From: Phytohabitans sp037414955
GTDB taxonomy: Bacteria > Actinomycetota > Actinomycetes > Mycobacteriales > Micromonosporaceae
Assembly (NCBI GenBank): GCA_037414955.1
Contig: JBBEWH010000089.1
Span: forward strand, 1 to 64,000
Length of the DNA stretch: 64,000 nt
Direction: 5' to 3'
Numbering within the stretch: position 1 is the stretch's first letter; each line of letters begins with the position of its first letter. Below, piece after piece: positions 49,064-56,370 of this stretch. A program made the position numbers and the translations under genes. Under the pieces are notes generated by a model. The model ran no database searches, was not told the origin of the DNA, and saw only the letters and a list, made by a program, of their open reading frames with translations.

Positions 49064-52000
49064 ATACGGGATGCCGAGGGCGGCGGCGATCCGGTCCACG
49101 TCGCCGCGCTCGGCGGGCGGCAGCGGCGCCCCCACCGAAGCCCGCGCCTGGGCCGCCGCCCGCAGCAACCGCACCGCCTGCGCGCGCCGGCCGGCGAGTG
49201 CGTGCGCGCCCGCCAGGCCCTCCTGCGCGAGGGCGACCGCGCGGACGTCGTCCGTGGTCCGCGCCGCCGCGAGCCCTTCCTCGTGCAGCGCCTGGGCGGT
49301 CACCGCGTCGCCGCGCAGCTCGGCGACGAAGCCCAGCTCGGCCAGGATCAGCGCGGTGCCCATCTCGCCGTGGTTCCGCCGGCACCAGTCCAGCCAGCGG
49401 CGGAAGTGGGCTTCCGCCGCGTCGAGCCGGCCCTGCCGCCGGGCGCTGAGCCCGAGGCCGACCTCGGCGAACTGCTCGCCCCGCTGATGCCCGTGCTCGG
49501 CCGCCAGCCGCCGGGCCCGCTCGTGCAGCGCGTCGGCCCGGGGATAGTCGCCGGCGAGCAGCGCGATCCGGCCCAGCCCGGACAGGGCGTACGACTCCTC
49601 GATGCGCAGGCCCAGCTCTTCGGCCATGCGCAGGGCGTCGCGGTGCAGCCGGGCCGCCGCGGCGTGGTCGCCGGCCACCTCCGCGAGCGCGCTCAGCGTA
49701 CTGCCGGCCTTCAGCATCCCCCACCGGTCGCCCAGCTCGCGGAAGAGCGCGCTGGCGCGCTCGGCATCCCGGCGGGCACCCGCCAGGTCGCCGCGCGGCC
49801 GGGCCTGGGCGGCCCGGCTGGCCAGCGCGGCCGCCTCGCCCCAGCGGTCGCCGACGGACTGGAAGGTGGCGAGGGCCCGGTCCACCCGGGCCCGCCCGGC
49901 GGCCAGGTCGCCGGCGCCCACGAGCGCGTGGCTCAGGAACCACTCGGCGTGCGCCCGCCCGGCCGGGTCGGCCGCGTCCGCGTACCCGGCCAATGCCCGC
50001 TCGGCCCCCTCGACCAGGTTGGGGCCCTCGCCGAGCAGCACGTCGAAGGCCGCGAGCCAGATGCGGGCGCGGGATCGCGCGGCCGGCGGCGCGTCGCCCG
50101 GCGTGCCGACGGCCGCGGCGATCGACCGCCGGGCCAGCGCGAGGCGGCCGCGCAGGAACCAGTACCAGGTCAGCGCGTCGACCAGGCGCAGCGCGAGCGC
50201 CTCGGGCGCGCCGTCGAGCGCGGCGGCCAGGTTGGCCGCCTCCGCGTCCAGGCGGCGCAGCCAGTCGCGCTGTTCCGCGCCGCGCAGGCGCGGTGCCGCG
50301 CGCTCCGCCAGCGCGACGTAGTGGCCGCGGTGCCGCGCCCGGACGGCGTCCGCCTCGCCGGCCTCCGCGAGCCGCTCCAGGCCGTAGGCGGCGACCGACT
50401 CCAGCAGCCGGTACCGTGGCCCGTCCGCCACGACCACCAGCGACCGGTCGACCAACCGGGCCAGCGCGTCCAGCACCTGGTCGGCGGGGACCCCGTCGCC
50501 CGCGCACACCGCCTCGGCGGCGTCCAGCGTGGCGCCCTCCCGGTGCACGGCCAGCCGGCGCAGCACCGCCTGCTCGACCGGGGTCAGCAGGTGCCAGCTC
50601 CAGTCGATCGTCGCGCGGAGCGTGCGCTGGCGCCCCGGCGCGTCCCGGCGACCGGCCACCAGCAGCCGGAACCGGTCGTCGAGGCGGCGGAGCAACTCGG
50701 GCATGCCGAGCGCCCGTACCCGGGTCGCCGCCAGTTCCAGCGCGAGCGGGATGCCGTCGAGGCGCTGGCAGACGGCGGCGATCGCCGCCTCGTCGGCCGG
50801 CTCCGCCGCCGCGGCCGCGGCGCGCGTGGTGAACAGGCGCGCCGCGCTCGCCGCGTCGAGCGGCGGCACGGCGTAGACCACCTCGCCGTCCGTCGCGAGC
50901 GGCTCCTGGCTGGTCGCCAGCACCCGAAGCTCGGGTACCGCCGGCAGCAGCCCCGCCGCGAGCGCGGCGGCGGCGTCCACGACGTGTTCGCAGTTGTCCA
51001 GCACGAGCAGGAGCCGCTTGCCGCGCAGGGCGCCGGCGAGCCGCCGCACCGGGTCCGCCGGCTCGCCGGGCGGGTCCGGCACGGCCAGCACCGCGGCCAC
51101 CGCCTCCGGCACGCCGGCCGCCGTCTGCCCGGCCAGCTCGACCAGCCAGACCCCATCGGGGTACGCGTCGGTGAGCTCCGCCGCGACCTGGATCGCCAGC
51201 CGGGTCTTGCCCACCCCGCCCAGCCCGGTGAGCGTCACCAGGCGGGCGGCGTCCAGCCGCGCGCGCACCTCGGCCACGGCGGCGCCCCGGCCGATCAGCG
51301 CGGTCGGTGGGCTCGGCAGGTTGGTGCGCGGCCGGGTCGGGGCCAGGGCGGGGTCCTGCCGGAGGATCGCGTCGTGCAGCGCGGTCAGCTCCGCGCCCGG
51401 GTCCAGGCCCAGCTCCTCGGCCTTCCGTTTGCGCAGCTCGTGGTAGCTGTCCAGGGCCTCGCCCGGCCGCCCGGCGAGGTACAGCGCACGGATGTGAGCG
51501 GCGCGGAGGCGCTCCCGCAGCGGATGCCGCTCGACCAGGTCGGCCAGCTCGCTGGTGAGCGTGCCGGGCTCGTCCGCCGCCAGCCGCGCCTCCGCCCGCT
51601 CCTCGAGCGCGACCAGCCGCTCCTCGTCCAGCCGCCGGATCGTGGATCGCGCGAACCCGTGGTCGGCGACGTCGGCGAACGCCGGACCGCGCCACAGCGC
51701 CAGCGCGTCCGCGAGCAGCGCGGCCCGTGCCCCCGGATCGCTGGTCGCCCGGGCCCGGGCGGTCAGCGTCGCGAACCGCTCCGCGTCCGTGTCGGCCTTG
51801 ATGAGGTATCCGGCGGGGCCGGACACCACCAGCCCGCGCGCGCCCGGTTCGGCCTCGTCGAGCGCCCGCCGGAGCTGGGAGACCTTGGCGTGCAGGGCGC
51901 CGGTCGGGTTGGCCGGCGGGGTGTCCGGCCAGAGGTCGTCGACGAGCCGGTCGGCGGAGCGCGGCTGCCCGTGGTGCGCCAGCAGGTCGGCGAGGAGCGC

Positions 52001-52090
52001 GCGCACCTTCGCCTCCGGCACCCGCACCGGACGGCCGTCGTCCGTCCACACGGCCAGCGGACCAAGCACCCCGAAACGCACGTACGCCAC
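49055..52090 (-). CDS. AfsR/SARP-type regulator with BTAD, NB-ARC and TPR domains
   Basis: About 1011 residues from GTG 52090 (GTG 52081 also fits). Residues 4-95 form the OmpR-like winged helix of SARPs (VRFGVLGPLAVWTDDG, then VRALLADLLAHHG). The bacterial transcription activation domain follows to about 250. The NB-ARC ATPase has Walker A GLGGVGKT and Walker B LLLVLDNCEHVV, with the sensor LPALELAATRVRAL-like segment written here as IPLALELAATRVRAL. The rest is a long TPR array. Such proteins activate secondary-metabolite or transport genes on nucleotide-dependent oligomerisation. It is divergent from the imine-reductase-like gene by 60 bases, with direct heptamer repeats between them. Confidence 0.93.
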   Translation of the reverse strand: MAYVRFGVLGPLAVWTDDGRPVRVPEAKVRALLADLLAHHGQPRSADRLVDDLWPDTPPANPTGALHAKVSQLRRALDEAEPGARGLVVSGPAGYLIKADTDAERFATLTARARATSDPGARAALLADALALWRGPAFADVADHGFARSTIRRLDEERLVALEERAEARLAADEPGTLTSELADLVERHPLRERLRAAHIRALYLAGRPGEALDSYHELRKRKAEELGLDPGAELTALHDAILRQDPALAPTRPRTNLPSPPTALIGRGAAVAEVRARLDAARLVTLTGLGGVGKTRLAIQVAAELTDAYPDGVWLVELAGQTAAGVPEAVAAVLAVPDPPGEPADPVRRLAGALRGKRLLLVLDNCEHVVDAAAALAAGLLPAVPELRVLATSQEPLATDGEVVYAVPPLDAASAARLFTTRAAAAAAEPADEAAIAAVCQRLDGIPLALELAATRVRALGMPELLRRLDDRFRLLVAGRRDAPGRQRTLRATIDWSWHLLTPVEQAVLRRLAVHREGATLDAAEAVCAGDGVPADQVLDALARLVDRSLVVVADGPRYRLLESVAAYGLERLAEAGEADAVRARHRGHYVALAERAAPRLRGAEQRDWLRRLDAEAANLAAALDGAPEALALRLVDALTWYWFLRGRLALARRSIAAAVGTPGDAPPAARSRARIWLAAFDVLLGEGPNLVEGAERALAGYADAADPAGRAHAEWFLSHALVGAGDLAAGRARVDRALATFQSVGDRWGEAAALASRAAQARPRGDLAGARRDAERASALFRELGDRWGMLKAGSTLSALAEVAGDHAAAARLHRDALRMAEELGLRIEESYALSGLGRIALLAGDYPRADALHERARRLAAEHGHQRGEQFAEVGLGLSARRQGRLDAAEAHFRRWLDWCRRNHGEMGTALILAELGFVAELRGDAVTAQALHEEGLAAARTTDDVRAVALAQEGLAGAHALAGRRAQAVRLLRAAAQARASVGAPLPPAERGDVDRIAAALGIPYPP

Positions 52091-52109
52091 GGTAACCCGC
52101 CGTAAGCGG

Positions 52110-52127
52110 ACCCGAAGCGAACCCGAA
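52110..52127 (+). promoter_or_regulatory. SARP-type direct heptamer repeats
   Basis: ACCCGAA occurs twice with a four-base spacer, so the repeats are 11 bases apart, the spacing known for SARP/AfsR binding sites. They lie in the 60-base gap between the AfsR-like gene and the divergent reductase gene, and are probably bound by this regulator. Confidence 0.5.
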
Positions 52128-52150
52128 GGTCCGCGACGCAGCGTGGAGGC

Positions 52151-53017
52151 ATGACAGAGAACACCGTGACGGTGCTCGGCCTCGGCGCGATGGGCCGGGC
52201 GCTGGCCGAGACGTTGGTCACCGGCGGGCGCCCGGTGACCGTGTGGAACCGGACCCCGGGCAAGGCCACCGACCTGGTGGCGAAGGGCGTGCGGGAGGCG
52301 GCCACCGCGGCCGCCGCCGTCGAGGCTGGCCAGCTGGTCATCGCGTGCCTGCTGGACCATCCCTCGGTACACGACACGCTGGACCCGATCGCCGGCGCGC
52401 TGGCCGGGCGCACCCTGGTCAACCTGACCACGACCACCCCGGCCGAGGCCCGCGAGCTCGCGGCCTGGGCGGGGGAGCGCGGCATCGGGTACGTCGACGG
52501 CGGCATGATGGCCACCCCACCGATGATCGGCCAGCCGGGCGCGTTCATCCTCTACAGTGGACCATCCGGTCCGTTCGAAGCGCACCGGTCGACATTGGAC
52601 CTGCTGGCGGAGAGCCGATATGTCGGCGCGGACGCCGGCCTGGCGGCACTCTACGACCTCGCGCTGTTGTCGACGATGTACGCGATGTTCGCCGGCTTCT
52701 TCCACGGCGCGGCCCTGGTCGCGACCGAAGGGGTGCGCGCGGACGAGTTCGCCCGGATGGCGGGACCGTGGATCAACGCGATGACCGCCGCGTTGCCGTA
52801 CGACGCCGACTTCATCGACAAGGGCGACTACGCCACCGAGGTGCAGAGCCTCGACTTCAACAAGCTGGCCCTCGACGCCATCGTGCGGGTCAGTCGCGAC
52901 CAGGGCATCGGCGTCGACGTGCTGACGCCCATCCAAGCCCTCATCCACCGGCAGGTCGCCGCCGGCCACGGCAGGGAGAGTTTCGTCCGCATCTACGAAG
53001 GGATCCGGCACCCATGA
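52151..53017 (+). CDS. NAD(P)-dependent oxidoreductase, imine reductase/6-phosphogluconate dehydrogenase-like
   Basis: A 288-residue enzyme. The NADPH-binding Rossmann fold begins TVTVLGLGAMGRALAETLV and contains VWNRTPGKA, which favours NADPH. The C-terminal helical domain starts LAALYDLALLSTMYAMFAGF, where the Asp/Tyr region resembles imine reductases. The final HRQVAAGHGRESF is typical of that group. It probably reduces a cyclic imine or related carbonyl. GGAGG lies one base before the ATG. It is the likely direct target of the divergent AfsR-like regulator. Confidence 0.88.
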   Translation: MTENTVTVLGLGAMGRALAETLVTGGRPVTVWNRTPGKATDLVAKGVREAATAAAAVEAGQLVIACLLDHPSVHDTLDPIAGALAGRTLVNLTTTTPAEARELAAWAGERGIGYVDGGMMATPPMIGQPGAFILYSGPSGPFEAHRSTLDLLAESRYVGADAGLAALYDLALLSTMYAMFAGFFHGAALVATEGVRADEFARMAGPWINAMTAALPYDADFIDKGDYATEVQSLDFNKLALDAIVRVSRDQGIGVDVLTPIQALIHRQVAAGHGRESFVRIYEGIRHP

Positions 53018-53038
53018 GCTACTCGCGCCGCGCTGCTC

Positions 53039-53072
53039 CATGATCAAGGCGTCCCTCAAGTCGTGTTAGGGT
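53039..53072. repeat. Family-A palindrome, left half only
   Basis: CATGATCAAGGCGTCC plus CTCAAGTCG, then the sequence diverges into a run of ten G residues. The 16 bases before it (ending CGCTGCTCC) recur, with one mismatch, before the next copy. Confidence 0.88.
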
Positions 53073-53116
53073 CGGGGGGGGGGCCCGGTTTGATGGGGCC
53101 GCGCGCGGCGCTGCTC

Positions 53117-53172
53117 CTTTATCAAGGCGTCCCTCACGTCTTTCTAGCGAGGTGAGGGACGCCTTGATCATG
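53117..53172. repeat. Family-A 56-bp palindrome, mutated left end
   Basis: The left end reads CTTTATCAAGG in place of CATGATCAAGG. The right arm is canonical. It starts 78 bases after the half copy at 53039 and shares its upstream flank, so the pair is a local duplication like that behind terC. Confidence 0.9.
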
Positions 53173-53228
53173 GAGCAGCCCTTACGGTTCGGGGGAACAT
53201 GTCGTACCGGTGGCTTAGCGTCTGTCAC

Positions 53229-53624
53229 ATGGCGACCTGGGATGACGTGGGCCGGCTCGCACTGGCCCTGCCGGAGACGACCGAGCGGCCCTCCTATGAC
53301 GGGCTCCCGCAGTGGCGGGTGCGCGACAAGTCGTTCGCGTGGGAGCGGCCGCTGCGCCGGGCCGACCTCGAAGCGCTGGGTGACGCCGCGCCCGACGGCC
53401 CGATCCTCGGCGTCCGGGTGCCCGACGTCGGTGTCAAGGAGGCGCTGGTCGCCGACGATCCGGAGGTCTACTTCACGACCCCGCACTTCGACGGCTATCC
53501 GGCGGTCCTGGTGCGGCTGGAGCGGATCGCCGTGCCGGAGCTGGAAGAGCTGCTCACCGAGGCGTGGCTGACCCGCGCACCCAAGCGCCTCGCCGCCGAG
53601 TTCGCCCGGGCCGAGCGGTCGTGA
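53229..53624 (+). CDS. MmcQ/YjbR family protein
   Basis: A 131-residue protein of the MmcQ/YjbR fold from ATG 53229. Family features are MATWDDVGRLALALPETTER, the central SFAWERPLRRADLE and VYFTTPHFDGYPAVLVRLER, then the C-terminal helix LEELLTEAWLTRAPKRLAAE. The fold is linked with DNA binding, but roles are unproven. The stop overlaps the next start (GTGA), so the two genes are coupled. Confidence 0.92.
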   Translation: MATWDDVGRLALALPETTERPSYDGLPQWRVRDKSFAWERPLRRADLEALGDAAPDGPILGVRVPDVGVKEALVADDPEVYFTTPHFDGYPAVLVRLERIAVPELEELLTEAWLTRAPKRLAAEFARAERS

Positions 53625-54673
53625 CGAGCGCCCAGGATCTCGCGCTGCTGCGGCTCGTGGCCCAGCGCATCGCCGGCCCGCCGCTGCCCGGCGCGGCGGA
53701 GGTGGTGCGCTGGCTGACCGCCATGCAGGCGCAAGACCCGCGCGGGGCGGTCACCTCGGTCGCGCTCCGCGCCGCGTCCGGCACCCGGTCGGCCGTCGAG
53801 GCCGCGTTCGACGCCGGCGAGGTCGTCAAGTCCTGGCCCATGCGGGGCACGCTGCACCTGGTGGCGGCGGAGGACCTGCCGTGGCTGCTCCCGCTCACGA
53901 CGCCGCGGATCCTCGCCAACACCGCCACCCGCCGGGCGCAGCTCGACATCGACGACGCCACCATCGAGCGGGCGCGGCAGCTGGCCGTCAAGGCGCTGGC
54001 CGGCGGCGGTCGCCTCATCCGCGGCGAGCTGATGGCCGCGTGGGAGGAGGGCGGGCTGGCCACGACCGGTCAGCGCGGCTACCACCTGCTCAGTCACCTG
54101 GCGCAGACCGGGCTGCTGTGCTTCGGGCCGACCCGTGCGGGCGAGCAGGAGATCGTGCTCGTCGAGGAGTGGATCCGCGAGCCGCGCCGGCTGGAGCGCG
54201 ACGAGGCGCTCGGTGAGCTGGCCCTGCGCTACTTCCTGGGGCACGGCCCGGCCACCGTCAAGGACTTCACCCGGTGGACGTCCCTGCCCGCGGCCGACGT
54301 GCGGGCCGGGCTGGCCATCGCCCGCCCGCGGCTGGCGAGCGTCGAGGTCGACGGCGCGGTCCACCTGATGGATCCGCGCACCCCGGAGTTGCTGGCCGGC
54401 GGCCGCCGCCGCGCGCGGGGCGTCTTCCTGCTGCCCGGATTCGACGAGTTCATCCTCGGCTACGCCGACCGGAGCGCGATGGTGCCGCCCGCGTTCGCCG
54501 ATCGCATCGTCCCGGGCGGCAACGGCGTGTTCCAACCGACCGTGGTCAGCGCCGGCCAGGTCGTGGGGCTGTGGAAGCGCGCCCGCGACGGCGTGGTGGC
54601 AACGCCGTTCACGACGTTCGCCGCTCCGGTCGCGACGGCGATCCCTCGCGTCTACGCGAGGCTCCCGTCATGA
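53621..54673 (+). CDS. Winged-helix DNA-binding domain protein (HTH_42 / DUF1006 family)
   Basis: A 350-residue protein from GTG 53621. It matches the AlkZ-like family: LRLVAQRIAGPPLPGAAEVV, WLTAMQAQDPRGAVTSVALR, KSWPMRGTLHLVAAEDLPW and a C-terminal LLPGFDEFILGYADRS. AlkZ relatives are DNA glycosylases that remove crosslinks or bulky adducts, with a Q-x-Q or Q-x-D catalytic motif; here MQAQD is present. So a DNA repair role is plausible, but substrate is unknown. It is coupled to the YjbR gene. The TGA stop (54671-54673) is in the palindrome. Confidence 0.85.
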   Translation: MTSAQDLALLRLVAQRIAGPPLPGAAEVVRWLTAMQAQDPRGAVTSVALRAASGTRSAVEAAFDAGEVVKSWPMRGTLHLVAAEDLPWLLPLTTPRILANTATRRAQLDIDDATIERARQLAVKALAGGGRLIRGELMAAWEEGGLATTGQRGYHLLSHLAQTGLLCFGPTRAGEQEIVLVEEWIREPRRLERDEALGELALRYFLGHGPATVKDFTRWTSLPAADVRAGLAIARPRLASVEVDGAVHLMDPRTPELLAGGRRRARGVFLLPGFDEFILGYADRSAMVPPAFADRIVPGGNGVFQPTVVSAGQVVGLWKRARDGVVATPFTTFAAPVATAIPRVYARLPS

Positions 54674-54724
54674 TCAAGGCGTCCTTCAAGTCGTTAGAGC
54701 AACGTGAGGGACGCCTTGATCATG
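54669..54724. repeat. Family-A 56-bp palindrome
   Basis: TCCTTCAAGTCGTT on the left, AACGTGAGGGA on the right, two mismatches. It lies between two plus-strand genes and supplies the upstream stop. Confidence 0.92.
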
Positions 54725-54737
54725 GGAGGGAGTACGC

Positions 54738-55277
54738 ATGGGCATGATCGACGCGCTGGCCGCCGATGGGCCGGCGGAGGGGCACGGCGACCGGCTCCGG
54801 CTCTTCGGGCGCTTCGTCGGATCGTGGGAGCTCGACCGCACGGCCTACTCGCCGGTGGGAGAGGTCGTGAGCATCCACCGTGGAGAGTGGCACTTCGGCT
54901 GGGTGCTGGGCGGCCGCGCGATCCAAGACGTGTGGATCTGCCCGGCCCGCGGCCTCCCCGCACCCGCTCTTGTGGCGGGGGCGGAGGTTGACTGGCCTGG
55001 TGAGTGGGGCACGGTGGTGCGCTTCCCCGATCCGGGTCTCGACGCCTGGCGAGTCACCTGGCACGGCCCGCGCACCGGCGCGGTCACCTCGTTCGTCGCC
55101 CGCGCGGTGGGTGACGAGATCGTGCAGACCGCCACCGATGCGCCGGTGCGCTGGGTCTTCTCCGAGATCGAGCCGCCCGATGCGCCGACCCGGTTCCGCT
55201 GGCGCGCCGACGTCTCCGACGACGACGGCGCGACCTGGCGCACCGAGATCGAAATGCGCGTCCACCGCACCACCTGA
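54738..55277 (+). CDS. Hypothetical protein, lipocalin/nitrobindin-like beta-barrel
   Basis: A 179-residue protein with GGGAGGG nine bases before ATG 54738. It has a pattern of alternating hydrophobic strands: LFGRFVGSWELDRTAYS, HRGEWHFGWVLGGRAIQDV, AWRVTWHGP and FRWRADVSDDDGATWRTEIE. This looks like a small beta-barrel of the DUF1579/nitrobindin kind, in which F-x-G-x-W begins the first strand. No haem ligand can be assigned. It is a single gene followed by a long gene-free region. Confidence 0.75.
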   Translation: MGMIDALAADGPAEGHGDRLRLFGRFVGSWELDRTAYSPVGEVVSIHRGEWHFGWVLGGRAIQDVWICPARGLPAPALVAGAEVDWPGEWGTVVRFPDPGLDAWRVTWHGPRTGAVTSFVARAVGDEIVQTATDAPVRWVFSEIEPPDAPTRFRWRADVSDDDGATWRTEIEMRVHRTT

Positions 55278-55287
55278 CGCGCTCCCC

Positions 55288-55658
55288 CATGATCAAGGCG
55301 TCCTTCACGTCCTCGGCTTTCGCGCTTATGTCGCATGCTGAATGGCGATGTGGCACGCCCTCCGAAACCGCCACCTGTCACTGGGAGACGAACGCCGCGC
55401 TGCCGCCGGCCCCCGGCCGCCCCAACAAAAGGAACATATCCCGCGGCGTGCAGGCCACCGACGTGAATCTTGACGCCGGAGCGTCGTGATAGCGACGCTG
55501 GAGCGCCAAGATCCCCGTGCTCGGCCGCAATGTCCTTGACATTGTCAGCACAGATGATCAAGCCGCAGCCGATCTTTGTGGGTGCGGGAGCCACCCCGAC
55601 CACATAACGCGAAAGTCGAGAAGTCGTTAGAGCGACCTGAGGGACGCCTTGATCATGG
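55288..55658. repeat. Family-A palindrome split by a mobile element
   Basis: Left part 55288-55311 (CATGATCAAGGCGTCC then TTCACGTC) and right part 55622-55658 (AAGTCGTTAGAGCG to the GATCATG end). Together they make 61 bases, the family's 56 plus a five-base target duplication (ACGTC left, AAGTC right, one mismatch). Confidence 0.9.
55312..55621. mobile_element. MITE-like 310-bp element with terminal inverted repeats
   Basis: The left end reads CTCGGCTTTCGCGCTTATGT. The right end, read on the opposite strand, reads CTCGACTTTCGCGTTATGT, giving about 17 matches over 19 aligned bases. It is flanked by near-identical five-base sequences and inserted in the palindrome centre. No transposase is encoded. 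An internal hairpin (GCGTCG, six-base loop, CGACGC) lies at 55481-55498. It is probably a non-autonomous derivative mobilised in trans. Confidence 0.75.
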
Positions 55659-55687
55659 GCGTGAGCGCTCGGGTGCGCAGGCGCCGG

Positions 55688-55747
55688 GCAACTGTGCGAG
55701 AGTTGCCGTGTCCATCCGCTGGGATGCGGCAACTGTCGCACAGTTGC
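55688..55747. repeat. 60-bp single palindrome
   Basis: Arms GCAACTGTGCGA and TCGCACAGTTGC, then AGTTGCCG against CGGCAACT, then a short CATCC/GGATG stem. Only a few mismatches. Not related to families A or B. There is no gene beside it on the left except the one ending at 55277. Confidence 0.85.
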
Positions 55748-55821
55748 GTTGATCTTCCGCTTCCAGTCCGCACGCCGCGGCAGGCTTCGCCCTGGCGGTC
55801 GCCCCGCCCATTCTCGCGCGA

Positions 55822-55935
55822 TCTTGGGCGTGCCGTCGTGTTTCCCTCGCGATCATGGACGCGTCAGGCGGTTAGAGATCAACTCGCGACGAGATGTTCA
55901 TGATCGTGTGGAGCACGACGATAAGCACAAGATCG
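55822..55935. repeat. Long imperfect inverted repeat
   Basis: GATCTTG and CGTCGTG on the left pair with CACGACG and CAAGATC on the right, and CGATCATGGAC pairs with GTTCATGATCG further in. The total span is 114 bases with many mismatches. It may be a decayed older palindrome. Confidence 0.5.
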
Positions 55936-56100
55936 ACGGCACGGCACGGCACGGCACGGCGCGACGCGGCGCGGGGCTGGGCGGCGTGCCCGAGTGCGGG
56001 GCGGCGTGGAGATGCCTGGGGCGTCGAGGCCCACGGGTGTACGGCGGCGAGGTGTCCGACTCCGACTCCGACGCCGATTCCGGGGAGCCGGCGCCCCTTC

Positions 56101-56156
56101 CATGATCAAGGCGTGCGTCAAGTCGGTTTAAAGACGTGTAGGTCGCCAGGATGTTG
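56101..56156. repeat. Decayed family-A palindrome
   Basis: Left end intact (CATGATCAAGGCGTGCGTCAAG). The right half keeps the 56-base register but is heavily changed (GACGTGTAGGTCGCC then AGGATGTTG). It has no nearby gene end. Confidence 0.75.
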
Positions 56157-56370
56157 GGGGCGGGTCCGTGCGGGGTTCTCGCGCCCCTGTGTTGTCGATG
56201 CTTCGGACCGGCCAGCCTCGACTTCTCCGTTCCCCCCGGACGGGTGGGTCGAGCGGGACGGTCCTTGCACGCACACGAGAACCCCGCGGACTTATCAAGC
56301 CTCTCGGGCCACGTGATACAAACATTCATACGCGTGCCACACGGGCTCGTCCCCGCGATGTCGAGGTTAG

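Larger units (their letters stand above)
55278..56370. other. Gene-free 1.09-kb region
   Basis: No credible gene in either strand; frames are short or GC-driven. It contains a split family-A palindrome with a 310-bp insertion, the single palindrome at 55688, a long imperfect inverted repeat at 55822-55935, a short GGCAC tandem run at 55938-55958 and a decayed family-A copy at 56101. The last 200 bases precede the AfsR-like gene and probably hold its promoter. Confidence 0.85.

Noticed and set aside
49202..52105. A 967-codon open frame on the plus strand
   Set aside because: It is antisense to the AfsR-like gene, Arg/Gly/Pro-rich and has no recognisable domain; the minus strand shows clear SARP, NB-ARC and TPR features. 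High GC makes such shadows common.
55312..55621. A short protein gene in the MITE-like element
   Set aside because: Frames on both strands are short or continue out of the element into the flanking palindrome, without start signals or recognisable motifs.
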